From Cubamyces lactineus (Eukaryota > Basidiomycota > Agaricomycetes > Polyporales > Polyporaceae), in the NCBI GenBank assembly GCA_022376465.1, contig JACDTU010000034.1:62001-126000 (forward strand): 64,000 nt of DNA, in the 5' to 3' direction. Positions 35,146-45,983 of this stretch are shown here, piece after piece (position 1 is the first letter of the stretch; the number at the start of each line of letters is the position of its first letter). Made by a program: the position numbers and the translations under genes. The notes beneath the pieces were generated by a model that was given only the letters and a program-made list of their open reading frames with translations, was not told the origin of the DNA and did not search any database.

Positions 35146-35326
35146 CGCTTTGGGCGGCGGTGGCACGTTGTCATACAGTCTCAGCTATCCCCAATGTACC
35201 CCTGCTTTATGAGAGAATGACACACTTCACTACACGATGGGGCGTCGTAAAGCATGTAAAAACGGAACACCTCGATGTACGCTGAGTGGGAAAAAGAAGT
35301 GTGTGCACACCCCCAGTACAGTGCGC

Positions 35327-35414
35327 TTCCCATTAGCCGACTCGAACGACTGACCTCGTCATGGCCTAACCAAGCAGTAGGTACTAGTGGCTCTACCAAC
35401 TGAGCTAAACGGGA
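35327..35414 (-). pseudogene. tRNA-Thr (AGT) pseudogene
   Basis: Acceptor, D and T arms match the intact tRNA-Thr copies, but four bases (GCGT) are gone between the D stem and the anticodon loop: GAGC is followed directly by CACTAGT. The anticodon stem cannot form, and the intron is also altered (CTACTGCTTGGTTAGGCC). No T run follows closely downstream. A broken duplicate of the copy at 35904-35994. Confidence 0.85.
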
Positions 35415-35506
35415 TGATTTATGGACAGAGACGGTAGTATTAACAGCTCAAGAGGGGAAACCCTTCCGGGTGCGGAGTCCTCTGGCGTCCTCAAGACATG
35501 ACATGC

Positions 35507-35762
35507 ACACCGGGGGCGCCGACCTGTGAGATAAGTGGTTACATTGATATTTTATCGTAACCACTGGCAATATGTAGCACGGCATTTCACCGAATGTGCC
35601 ACGCTAATCAAACTTCAAATGTTACGCGAAAACCGTGTTACACGCTAGTTACATCTTGAAAGACCGATGTAACTAGCATAAGACAAAGAACCATATTTGA
35701 CATCTAACTATCGTGTGTTTCTCGTGTAACGAGCGGTTCCACAGGCCGATGCCCCCCGGTGG
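35507..35762. mobile_element. MITE-like element between tRNA genes
   Basis: 256 bp with imperfect terminal inverted repeats: the left end reads ACACCGGGGGCGCCGACCTG and the right end, reversed, CCACCGGGGGGCATCGGCCT. Inside are two tight hairpins: GTGGTTAC..GTAACCAC (about 35533-35564) and a 12 bp stem GCTAGTTACATC..GATGTAACTAGC (about 35644-35679). No open frame of note. A non-autonomous DNA transposon remnant is the best reading; a target duplication is not obvious. Confidence 0.55.
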
Positions 35763-35903
35763 CAGATGTCCTGTCCGCACAAGCAGCACATATACCATAG
35801 CGAGGGTCCATTTATTCTTACTTCCGTAGCTATATGCCGTCGAGAGTAAGAGTCGTGTATTGCAAGGAGGTTGAACGCGGTAAAATGATGAGATGCGAGG
35901 TAT

Positions 35904-35994
35904 TTCCCATTAGCCGACTCGAACGACTGACCTCGTCATGACTGGCTCGTAAGCAAGTACTAGTGACGCGCTCTACCAACTGAGCTAAACGGGA
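35904..35994 (-). tRNA. tRNA-Thr (AGT) with intron
   Basis: Complete cloverleaf identical in its mature part to the copies at 2.8 and 43.3 kb. The 18 nt intron reads CTTGCTTACGAGCCAGTC. Anticodon AGT. A T4 run lies further downstream, about 25 bases from the 3' end. Confidence 0.9.
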
Positions 35995-36165
35995 TGTTGA
36001 TTAATGCTCTGCGCACTAGGCTATACCCAAGGGGGATCTACACCCACTCCGCTATTGTTCTGTTAGCTCAGCCACAAGATCTCAACCTTGCCGAGAGCGT
36101 TGACACAAGGACGGGTGGCTCAACGACATCGAATCGCACACAGAGCGTCGACACGAAATACCAAG

Positions 36166-38450
36166 ATGTCTGCAGCAATTGTGCTCACACCCACACCCAC
36201 AGATGGATTCCACACACAGACATCGAGCCTTCAGGAGGCTACAGAGAAGTTGATCAAGACCCATGTACCGCCTGGCGGAACGTCGCAAGTCGAGTTGCAA
36301 AAGAGATACCACTTTGAATTCCTCCTCCGTAATCTGCGACAGGGGTTTCCAGAGCGCTATACCTCGCAAGATGCGAGTCAACCGTGGCTGATTTACTGGA
36401 CGCTGCATGGGTTCAGCCTACTCGGCGCCGGCTTAGACGACCTCACGAAGAAGAGGTAAGCACTGGGACCATGTTATATGATGCGGGAGTCTGAAGTGCT
36501 TCAATTTACATAAGATCAATTGAAACGCTCCTTGCACTTCAGCATCCTGAGGGAGGCTTCTCCGGGGGTCCCGGTCAGGCTGCCCACTTGTTGCCCACTT
36601 ACGCAGCCGTGTGCGCATTCGCCATTGTGGGGCGTCCTGGGGCCGGCGGAGGTTGGGAGTTAATTGATAGGTGAATGGTGCATTCGATGGCCGTTCTATG
36701 GCCTCACTGAATGCTGTCATCTGGAACATTCGCAGGCAGAAGATGTACAGGTTCTTCATGTCGTTGAAGCAGCCTGACGGATCCTTCCTTGTCAGCCACC
36801 ATGGCGAAGTTGATGTCAGGTTAGTAAATCTACAACTTCTCATAGAAGGCCATACAACACACCATGCGTTCGGGATGTTGTGTAATAATTTCATCCTCGT
36901 GCCATCACATAGATCGGATAAGCTCCAGAGTGCTGCATTTCATGCAGCTTAGTGGACGTCTTGTATTGGAGAATATCAATTTTACTGATCGATACACAGG
37001 GGAATCTATTGCCTATTGGTTGTCGCCACACTCCTCAACTTGCTGACACCGGAACTTCTCGCCGGTGTCCCCGATTTCCTCGCCACATGCCAAACCTACG
37101 AAGGGGGATTCGGCAATGCATCTTTCCCTGGATGGGCATTCGAAGCTGGTGTGTCATCTGAACGTACAAGTGGTCATCTTCTATAGAGATTGACATATCA
37201 TTCTGGCCCCCCGAAGACGATCCCGAGTCAGAGAAACCATCAACTGCGTCCTTCGATCCTACCGCTCCTCGGCCTCCTCTCGGTGAAGCTCACGGCGGAT
37301 ATACCTTCTGCGCCACAGCTTCATGGGTTATATTGCAATCCTATATCGAACAGCATTATGCTCGTCCTGGAGTGTCAAGCGCCGCTTCCCTGCCACTTCG
37401 CCCAGAGATCAATACCCGTGGGTTGCTACGATGGTGCACACAAATGCAAGGGCTTCCCATAGAGCTCGGCGGTTTCAGGGGCCGCACCAACAAGCTAGTG
37501 GACGGATGCTACAGCTGGTGGGTAGGTGGCTGCGTCGTCCTCGTCGAAGCCCTCCTAGGTGTGGGAGTGCTTCGCGACTCGCCGACCGAAGGGGATGGCG
37601 GGGAAGAAGAAGGGCACAAAGCATGGGACGATGTTGATGGTAGGCAACTTCCGGACTGTCCGCTGCTTTTTGTGACATGGGCATCCTGACATCACCCTCA
37701 CCTACTCGCTCATCCACGGCCGATGTCTCACAGACTCGCTCTTTGATCGGAAGGCGCTGCAAGAGTACATCCTCTGCGCAGGCCAGCATCCTGCAGGGGG
37801 ACTGCGCGATAAGCCGCCCAAGTATGTCGCTCATATCGCCCGCGCGCGATCCATCACCTCTGGCGCAGGCACTGAAGCCTTCTCTTACGTGCTCCAGGCC
37901 CGCAGACGCCTACCACACGCTCTACTGCGCCGCTGGGCTTTCTGCAGCCCAGCATCGCGTCGTGCCCTCCGATACACGGAGGCACGCTGTCATTTCCGCT
38001 TGGAATCCCGTGCAGGCCCGGGCGCACGATGGTGCGTCCCCACCCTTGCCCGCCGAACAGTGCGCTCACCCCGGAGTCTATCTGACCGTGCCTCCCCCTG
38101 GCATCTAGGCACCGGTGTCGTCAGTGCAGCGTCGGACGCTGAACGTGAGAAGCTAGACGTTCTCCGCAGAGAGACATGCGCCCACGTCCTGTCGTGGACA
38201 GAGGAAGAGGGCACGGCTCTATACGTCGGCGGCTCAGCCAACCGCGTGGTGAGTAAGCGTACCGCGCTTTCTTGTTATCTCTAGCGTTTGCACCTAGAAT
38301 TCCTGATGTGCTGATGGTGGATTGTCGCTCTCGTCGCAGAATGCAACACATCCCGTCTTCAATTTGACTGTGACTCATTCAGACGCGATGATGGCCTACT
38401 TCTACGGCCAAACATTCCCCTCTCGTTTGCCAACGCGCCCCAAGGCTTGA
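36166..38450 (+). CDS. RAM1: Protein farnesyltransferase beta subunit
   Basis: Catalytic subunit that, with an alpha partner, attaches farnesyl to CaaX cysteines of Ras, Rho and mating pheromones. The ATG at 36166 opens MSAAIVLTPTPTDGFHTQ, then RYHFEFLLRNLRQGFPERYT and SQPWLIYWTLHGFSLLGAGL. Prenyltransferase repeats: LLALQHPEGGFSGGPGQAAH, FMSLKQPDGSFLVSHHGEVD, LATCQTYEGGFGNASFPGWA and EAHGGYTFCATASWVIL. Zinc ligands: Asp and Cys in KLVDGCYSWWVGG, His in DAYHTLYCAAGLSAAQH. It ends QTFPSRLPTRPKA with TGA at 38448-38450. At least eight introns. An insert near residue 350 (EGDGGEEEGHKAWDD) is longer than in yeast. Single-copy housekeeping gene, confident call. Confidence 0.95.
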
Positions 38451-39603
38451 TTGATAGCGGTGATTTCACTCCCTCCAAATTCATTTCTCACAACAGCGTG
38501 CACGGTGACGGTGAACTCGGAAGCGAAGAACATACGGGATGTGGACAGCAAATGTGAGGGTGTCCGGAAGAGTTGTATATGCCAAATTGTACTATCAGAT
38601 ATTAAATTCCAAAGCATAGAGCTGACAACTGTCGCGGCACTATTATACCGTTCATGCAACATGCCGAGCCGTCTGGCCCGTCAGACTTCAGCACTAAGCT
38701 CTCAGGAGCGTGCAGGGCTCTCGCGTGCGCTTCCGCGCCTCGCACAAAGCCGCGTGCGAGTGCACGAACCTCACTGCCCTGGCTTCGATGTCCCCCGGCA
38801 ATTAAGGGGTGCTCTCGGCAGAGGTCACTGACGTCCATGCTTCTCTCCATCCTGGGAAGAACACACAAAAACGACCCCTGTAACTGGCATCAGATGACTC
38901 TACGCTCTCAAGGTCGTGCCGCCGGTGTCTGGGGACTCGTCTATCAGAGACAAGAAGGGACTGAAATCGGACGAAATCTCCCCAGGCGTGCACGATGGGA
39001 CCGGTGCAACGTGGTGCGCTACTTCGGTGTGAGAAGGCCATGCGATGCAGACGGCCATAGGTGATCCCAAAGGGAGCCCGATTAGGTTTTGGCTCGTCCT
39101 GGAGGGCAGCGAGAACGCTTCTCTCGGACCGGAGCCCATACGTGGTGGGTAGAGACATAGAATGCAGGCCAATCCGCAACTCTGACTTAGATGCGCTGGG
39201 GTAAGACTCTTACCTCGACGGCGATCCGCGTGCGGTGTAAATAGAGCAATGTGGAGATATCGACTTCCGATAGTCTAAGCAGTCGAATGAGATTGTGCGA
39301 CTTTCACAAATTCTGGAAGAAGAGGTGATATGATACAGCTATACGTATAGGTCGAGATCTTCCGTAACGGTAGATGTGAGACGGAGAAGAACGTCGCCAG
39401 GAGGAATTGCAATGACACGAGGCCATCTGGCCATTCAATGATCAGGCGTTTGAGCGGCTGAATGTGCAAAGCTATCTCGCGAAGCGGGCGCACGAGCGGA
39501 AACAGTCAGACCCGTTTCATGACCAGCATACATCACTCACTGCAACATGGGAACAACCGACTTCCGTCCGACCCGCATCCCCGGACTTTCTGCGGAGCCG
39601 CTG
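38451..39603. other. Intergenic between convergent genes
   Basis: Frames 38654-39064 (+) and 38802-39179 (-) mirror each other and have no recognised motif. Nothing supported. Confidence 0.4.
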
Positions 39604-41457
39604 CTACCCTGATGGACTACACCCAGTTCGACTACGCAGGTCTTCGACCTCCTGCTCTAGGTGTGTCAGCCTCCGCCGGTCCTCCGAGCGCGACACCTCA
39701 AGCGCCTCCATCTGTCTCTCCAGCGCCACAAAGCGCGCCTGCTCTTCGAGCCGCGCTTTTGTTGCGATAGGGAGCAGCTTCGCGACCTCGGTCCAGCGCA
39801 TCCAGAATGCTGACAGCTCCGTGCGGACATCCAGGGGTACGAGGGCGCGCTCCAGCGCGAAGTCGAACGCGTCTGGCCAACGGAGGCCGCAGTTGACATG
39901 GCACCCGAGCGGGAGAAGCTGACTCAGGAAGAGCGTAACCGGCTCCGCCTTCGTAATTACGGAGAGTCCGACGGCGAGCGTGTCGAGGCGCGAGAAACGG
40001 GGGATGCTTGGCTCACAAAGACAGGATGGCTCTGGCGGCTCCCGGGCGTCGATGTGGAGCGCGAGATAGTGGAGATTGGTGCAGTAGCGAGCGAAGGGAA
40101 CGAGGGCGCGGAGAGAAAGCTTCGGTCCGTGGGGGTCAGGGACAGGCTCAGGGTTCAGCTGGAGACTTTCCAAAGAACGCCAATTGCTCGCGAACTCTTC
40201 CATGTCGTCATCCATGAGGTTAAGCGCGTAGTCCCAGCGGAATTCGAAGATGCGGAGTGAACGTGAAGAGAACAAAGGGCGGAAGACCGTGATGTCCAAA
40301 CGATCCTCGAGAGGTGGCGGAGGAACCGTCAAGGGAGAATCCGGGGCAATGATGTAGTCAACGGATAGATCCCGGAGCGACGTGCACCTGTCTCGCACCA
40401 CGCAGAAGAATTCTCGTAGCTCGCCAGGGGTCGTAGTCATCACGTTCTTGAGATGGAGCTGCGTAAGACGAGCGGGAAAGATTGTGTTTTTGAGCAGAAG
40501 CGTCGCGTGCGGGATTTGCGAGCTAAATGCCACGTTGCGGAGTGCAGGGAACCCATCTTGGGGGATCGTAGGTGTAAACTCTGCAACATCTTCGCGATTA
40601 CCAGGCTGTGCTTGTGCGGGGTGCCCAACCGATATCGTGACCAGATGCTTCAGCCTCGACAGTTCGGTGAATAGACTAGGAGTGAGAGAGAAGATTGGGA
40701 GGGACACCTGTTGTAGCTCGTACAAGCCATGGAGAAGCACGAGGACATCGACCTCGCTATGCCGTACTGGCTCGTTGAGCCTCAGCTCCAAGCTGGTGAC
40801 TCCCGAGCATCGAGCGCATACCTGTTCAAGAAAAATGGTGGACGAGGGCGGGTCGGAGCGGTATAATTGCAACCCGAGGTGCTTGATTCGACTGTGCATG
40901 AAGGTGAGAACATGATGTTGGCGTATTGGAGCGCATGAGAACCAAGTCAAGGACTGAAGGTTGGGGAAGATATTCGGGTAGGGGCATGACGCAGAGAGCT
41001 CGTCGAAAACCTTGGAATGTAACGGTAGATGTCGCTTTTCACGTTCGGCAGACGGGCGAGCCTGTCTTTGGTCGTGCCGTAGCCGATGCACCCTGTGCGA
41101 GTAGCGCTGGAAGCGTTGCCAATCCGCCGGGGTAAGCGGACGTTTGAACGCCTGTCGTAGTCCAGTTAGAACGCCGGAGACAGTGTGATAAAATCGGGTT
41201 GGACCAACGTAAGCATTCGGGGGCCTGATAGATGTCACGGAGCCAGTCGAACGCTCTGGTTTGAGAGAAAGCGGAGCGAGGACGGTCAAGGCGCGCTTGA
41301 TGTCGCTGACTTCATGCCATAAGCAGTCTAAGGCGATGTCAGACCAATGTTTGGATACACAAGCCACTCGGGAGAGGGAACGGTCGTCGAGGTACGAGAA
41401 TATCATGACAAGCAGCTCGTCTATGTGACCGACTGTGCGAGCATATGGGTCGTCCAT
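39604..41457 (-). CDS. F-box protein, intronless
   Basis: 617 residues in one uninterrupted exon. The N-terminal F-box (about residues 10-55) reads IDELLVMIFSYLDDRSLSRV and then CVSKHWSDIALDCLWHEVSD, the Skp1-binding fold of SCF ubiquitin ligases. The remainder has leucine-rich spacing without strict repeats (LQSLTWFSCAPIRQHHVLTF, LESLQLNPEPVPDPHGPKLS). It ends with a coiled-coil-like ALERQMEALEVSRSEDRRRL then LEQEVEDLRSR. The C-terminal third matches the gene at 43.6-45.4 kb (EPVTLFLSQLLPLGC against EPVALFLSQLCPPGC), so the two are paralogs. Substrate unknown. Presence of the whole frame without a break argues it is active. Confidence 0.9.
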   Translation of the reverse strand: MDDPYARTVGHIDELLVMIFSYLDDRSLSRVACVSKHWSDIALDCLWHEVSDIKRALTVLAPLSLKPERSTGSVTSIRPPNAYVGPTRFYHTVSGVLTGLRQAFKRPLTPADWQRFQRYSHRVHRLRHDQRQARPSAEREKRHLPLHSKVFDELSASCPYPNIFPNLQSLTWFSCAPIRQHHVLTFMHSRIKHLGLQLYRSDPPSSTIFLEQVCARCSGVTSLELRLNEPVRHSEVDVLVLLHGLYELQQVSLPIFSLTPSLFTELSRLKHLVTISVGHPAQAQPGNREDVAEFTPTIPQDGFPALRNVAFSSQIPHATLLLKNTIFPARLTQLHLKNVMTTTPGELREFFCVVRDRCTSLRDLSVDYIIAPDSPLTVPPPPLEDRLDITVFRPLFSSRSLRIFEFRWDYALNLMDDDMEEFASNWRSLESLQLNPEPVPDPHGPKLSLRALVPFARYCTNLHYLALHIDAREPPEPSCLCEPSIPRFSRLDTLAVGLSVITKAEPVTLFLSQLLPLGCHVNCGLRWPDAFDFALERALVPLDVRTELSAFWMRWTEVAKLLPIATKARLEEQARFVALERQMEALEVSRSEDRRRLTHLEQEVEDLRSRTGCSPSG

Positions 41458-43256
41458 ATTGCGTCGGCGTCGAGCTGGACGGCGCGCGGGCGTCGAGGGC
41501 GAGCGAGGAGGGAGGAAGGAACTGAAGGCGGCAGCGGATGGGAGACGGGAGAAATTGCCGGTCTATATACCGACGTGTGTCCCACCGACGGATAGAGGCC
41601 GATAAGACCCCGGGATCTCCTTTTTACTCACGAAGCCGAGAAATACTGATCTGAATCTTGACCGCGCATCTTCCCATGTCAGCGCAAGTGCCCAGGAAAA
41701 GGAAGGTGAGGGCATCGTGCTGTAAGTGCGGCGACGTTGATTGGGCGTGTTCCAGTACTGTAGGCGAATTACCCTCCGCGCGAACCGGGCGTGATATTCT
41801 AGCAGACGGAACGAGTCGCTCTGCTGCATATTACGCGCAGCCCCCGAAAAGAAGTTGGCAGGAAAGTTGGAGGCAAAGATGAACGCCGGACTATACAAGC
41901 GATCGCTAGATCTTTGTTCACCGCCGCTGTGATGCGGGCCTAGGTTGCCGTCCAGCGCCCACTGCCATCCACTCTCTCGGGTTCGGCCTTTCATACGCAC
42001 CCCGGCCATCCATTTGCCTTGCTGTATATTCATACGACCCCCTCTGACTGGAAATGCATCACGACACGTAAATCCACATGCGGCTCTGACAAAGTGCATG
42101 AAAAACGCTGTCTAAAAACCACCAGCGGAGGGGATCGATGGCATAAACCAACCGGATTGCAGTAGGTTCGGCCAGCTTAGAGAGACCGAGCTCCCGCTGA
42201 CAGAGGCAGGACCCCTGAATGGGCACAATCTAATCACCGGCTCCCTACAAAAACGATCGAATAAGTCCTACTTGAGGATGTTGCGCCCAAAGTTAACGCT
42301 GGCTAGCGGCCATGAGTTCAAACCTTGCTTGCTGGTCCATGCATGGGTGACAAGCCCTCCATACGGTTCTCATACCGAGGCAAGCCGCACTCCGCTTAGC
42401 TACCGTCATGCGCGCGTGCGACGTAGGATGGGCACCCGACATCCGCATTCAGCACTAACGTTGGCGGTGCCGTACCGGCGACGAAGTGTGGTACTTGGCT
42501 CCTATGAACACGTAATGAGCAAGCGCGTGTATCCAGATCGCGACCCTTAGCTCCGGTCATCATGGGTTCGCGAGCAGCCTACCTAATATCCCGGAAAGCC
42601 GCCAAGCGTACCGATGACCACCGGATAGAAGCACTCGAAGAACAAGCGACGGCACTTCTCACTACAGGGGTCATTGAGATCGTTCCTGGGTACGTCGCAT
42701 TGCTACTGGTGAGTACGATGCACTCGGTCAACGGGATTCTTACTCACAATGCTACACATACACTGCGAACTCACAATCATGACCTCAATAATACCCCCGG
42801 CCAAGCGTCCATTCTGGATGCTGCATTGAACGCACCCCGATCGGTCTTCTCGTCAGATCGGCCGGACAGTTCACAAAAGAGGAATGCTAACCTTGAATGG
42901 CAGACCACCGGGGCGCCATTGTCCAACCCGGCTGCTACTGTTGCTTGAATTCAGACCACAGTACGAGGAAAGGTGCCACTGGCTTCTATGTCTAGCGGAA
43001 TGTATCAAAACAAGTTGCAGTGGACCCAGACAGCCAAGGCTATGTCGTCACCTATATATTAGTTGAATAGACACATATTTAACATGCATTACCTTGACGC
43101 GAACAAGGCGGCAGTTCACCTCGAGTTTGACGATCGTGGTACTAACGACCGTTGTGAGTCGTGACGTTCGAATTTCGGAGGACTGGCCAGATCGTCTTCC
43201 ACAAGTACTCGCCCTGCTTTCTATACATATATGTATTGAACAGAATTATAATATCC
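41458..43256. other. Intergenic, no supported gene
   Basis: The 128-codon frame 42562-42948 (+) begins MGSRAAYLISRKAAKR and includes EALEEQATALLTTGVIEI. It may be real but shows no known motif or exon partners. Frame 41563-42099 (-) is also unrecognised. No other signal. Confidence 0.35.
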
Positions 43257-43347
43257 TCCCGTTTAGCTCAGTTGGTAGAGCGCGTCACTAGTACTTGCTT
43301 ACGAGCGAGTCATGACGAGGTCAGTCGTTCGAGTCGGCTAATGGGAA
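43257..43347 (+). tRNA. tRNA-Thr (AGT) with intron
   Basis: Plus-strand copy with complete arms. The 18 nt intron is CTTGCTTACGAGCGAGTC. Anticodon AGT. A TTTT terminator follows within a few bases (atcgttttgc). Confidence 0.92.
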
Positions 43348-43570
43348 TCGTTTTGCAAACTAGATTCAAGTTTCTAACAGCGCAACCCTTTGAATTTGCC
43401 TTTTCATTAACAAACGAGTGCGAATGCATGATACACATGAGTCTGGACGTTGCCTGTGCCCAGTGTTTCAGCCATCACTGAACGATACTCTGTTCCTAGC
43501 TGTTTACGTCGTCCGAGTGTCTTGGAGAATAGCTAGCCCCGCCGGTGGGCCGTGACAGACACCATGGTAT

Positions 43571-45393
43571 TTACAGAACGAGACATCCTCCATCTTGAGG
43601 TATTCCCGCATCCACCCGCTCCTCGTATAAGCGGCACCGGATCCGCAGATCTTCCACTTCGCGCTCCAGCCCTCGCCTACGCCCACTCTCCTCCATCCGC
43701 ACCTTCGTCAACAACGGGAGCATATGGTTCACCTCCTTCCAACAGGGATACCAATCGCTCGCTTGACCCCACATGTCCACGAGTACGAGGGCATCCTCCG
43801 GGCTCTCTGCTTGGAGCGCATTGAAGCCGCCATACCAGCTGACCCCGGCATCGACCGCGCACCCGGGAGGGCAGAGTTGACTGAGGAAGAGCGCTACGGG
43901 CTCGGGCTCTGCGATGCGGGATAAGCCGAATTGGAGTTTCTTCAAGCTACGGAACCGGATGGGGGGCAGTGACGCGCGCAGCTCGCGCGAGGCCTCATCC
44001 AGGTCCGCTGTCGACGCATCGAGGTAGAGCCCGAGCTCGCGTAGGTTGGGGCAGTGTTGAGCGAATGGAATGAGAGCTCGGAGGGTAAGTGGAGGGGACT
44101 GCGGACATGGGATTGGTTCATTGCCCAGGAAAAGGATTTCCAGAGAGGGCATGTTGGATGCGAGCTCCTGAATGTCGCTTTGCTTCAAGGCGAGAGGCGC
44201 GTCCCAGTTGATGACGAACTCCTTCAGCTTCGCGAGTTTGAACAAAGGGCGCAGCGTGCCCAGGGTCACGCGGTCGTCGTCCGACAGGCGGGTGCGGAAC
44301 ATGAGTGGACTGGGGTCTCCAACAAAGTCGACATGCAGTTGCGTGAGGTGCGGCAGGATCCGAGACACAGAGTCGAAGAACTCGTGGAGCTGATACGGAG
44401 GTACGATGTAGAGGACGTGCACATACAAGCACTGGAGATTTGACGGCGCGAACTCCGCATTCAAGAAGCGTACCATATGCGGGAGGTGAACGCTGACGGA
44501 TAGGTCGACAAGGGATGGGAATGCGCCTTCGTGGGGGACGGGGAACCAGTTGTGGACGTCCGAAGCAACCCCTGAGCCTTGGCTCTCAAGAAACTCGAAC
44601 TGGATCACCCGTATTGAAGGGCTAGCGGACAGTCGCTCGATGACTTTGGCACTGTACGTGAATTTGGGGAGGACGATCTTCTGCAGCTCCGGAAGTGCTT
44701 CTATTAGCTCGCAAAGGGTCGCCTCAATGTCTCGCACTGGGAAGGAGAAGCGCAAGTCCAAAGAGTTTAGTTTCGGCATGCGCAAGGGTATCTCCTGGAA
44801 ATAGACAGAAAGCGGGTAGTCGTCCGAGGGTACTAGCTTGACCGCGAAGTGCTTGATGTTCTCGTGCATGAACATCAGCGAACATCGGAGACGCTGTGGT
44901 AGTTCTGACGTCCATGTAAGCGTCGAAAGTTTGGGTAGGATGTTGAACGTCGTCCGAGTGCGCGCAACCTCGTCAAAGACGAGTGCTCCTCGGATACGCT
45001 CGTCGTCTGCTGGTAGGACCGAAAGGGTGCGGATACGACGGGCGTATCGCATGAACCTGGACCAATCCGAAGGTTCAATGGGCCTCACAAAGCGCTGAGA
45101 TGTAGATTTCAGTGTCTGAGCACTGCGTAAACTGATTACTCGTAGATACATACGTCGGATTCCTCAGGGGCATGTGGGTTCTCAATGGGCGCGAGGAGGC
45201 CGAACAATCGGCGAAGGTCGTCTACGTCGCGCCAAAGCGTATCGAGGGCTACCTCAGACCATTGTTTGCACACGCATGCGCATCGTGATTTTCCTCCCGC
45301 ATCTAGGAAAGAGAACACGAGCTCCAGAATCTCGGGAATGGCTAGCACGCGCTGTGTCGTCGTGCCGTAGGCTGAGGACTTATGGTCTGGCAT
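43571..45393 (-). CDS. F-box protein, two exons
   Basis: The start at 45393 is MPDHKSSAYGTTTQRV, chosen because the F-box follows at once: IPEILELVFSFLDAGGKSRC and CVCKQWSEVALDTLWRDVDD. Exon 1 ends EESD at about 45154. The intron begins GTATGT and ends CATCTCAG, joining RFVRPIEPSDWSRFMRYARR. The remaining ~500 residues are leucine-rich (LSTLTWTSELPQRLRCSLMF, LPELQKIVLPKFTYSAKVIE) and end RCRLYEERVDAGIPQDGGCL. Paralog of the F-box gene 2 kb downstream, similar over most of the length including the EPVALFLSQL block and a charged C-terminal helix. Likely an SCF substrate adaptor; target unknown. Confidence 0.88.
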
Positions 45394-45983
45394 GAACGCT
45401 ACCAGATTGATATTGTTAGTAAAGACCCTTCGTAGAGTTTTGGATACACCCACATGTTTCCCGGTATAGGAGACCTGAAAGAACGGGTGTGGTTGATGGA
45501 CAACCTGTGCTGGTTTGTTGCCACAGCGGGAATCGAACCTAAACATTGTTCCCCATAGTCACATGCTTGTTGGGCGCTCGCCCTACGGAAAGGCGCTCGT
45601 TGGAACTCGGGTGGCCCGGCGGCGTGAGGGCCTCATGGTCCATGGAGGCTTAGTAGCAGCTTTAGAGTAACTTACGACCAGGCCGCACTGTTCAGGTGTT
45701 TGCGTTTGCCTCGTCCTTGGTGTCTATCATAACACCCATGTCCTACGTGCGACATGCGTCAAGACAGGAATTTGTAATAAGCGGGCCCCGGTACATGAAT
45801 ACTTGAACTCAGGGCTTGTCTTGCACACTACGCTCATCTGACTAACTTGTTGGAGTATCCATCGGATTCGCACAGACAATCGCTTTCCTTGCGGCAATCA
45901 CTCACGCGCGTCCTAATCAACTCGGGACAAACCAAGAATTGTACGATTTATAGACCTAGTCGACTCAACAGCTAAGGGACTGG
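45394..45983. other. Intergenic, upstream of F-box gene
   Basis: Promoter and leader of the leftward F-box gene. A tRNA-like B box (ggttcgattccc, minus strand, near 45530) is present without a foldable cloverleaf. No gene seen. Confidence 0.4.

Noticed and set aside
45500..45580. tRNA-like B box on the minus strand
   Set aside because: No pairing acceptor or T stem and no good A box at the right spacing.
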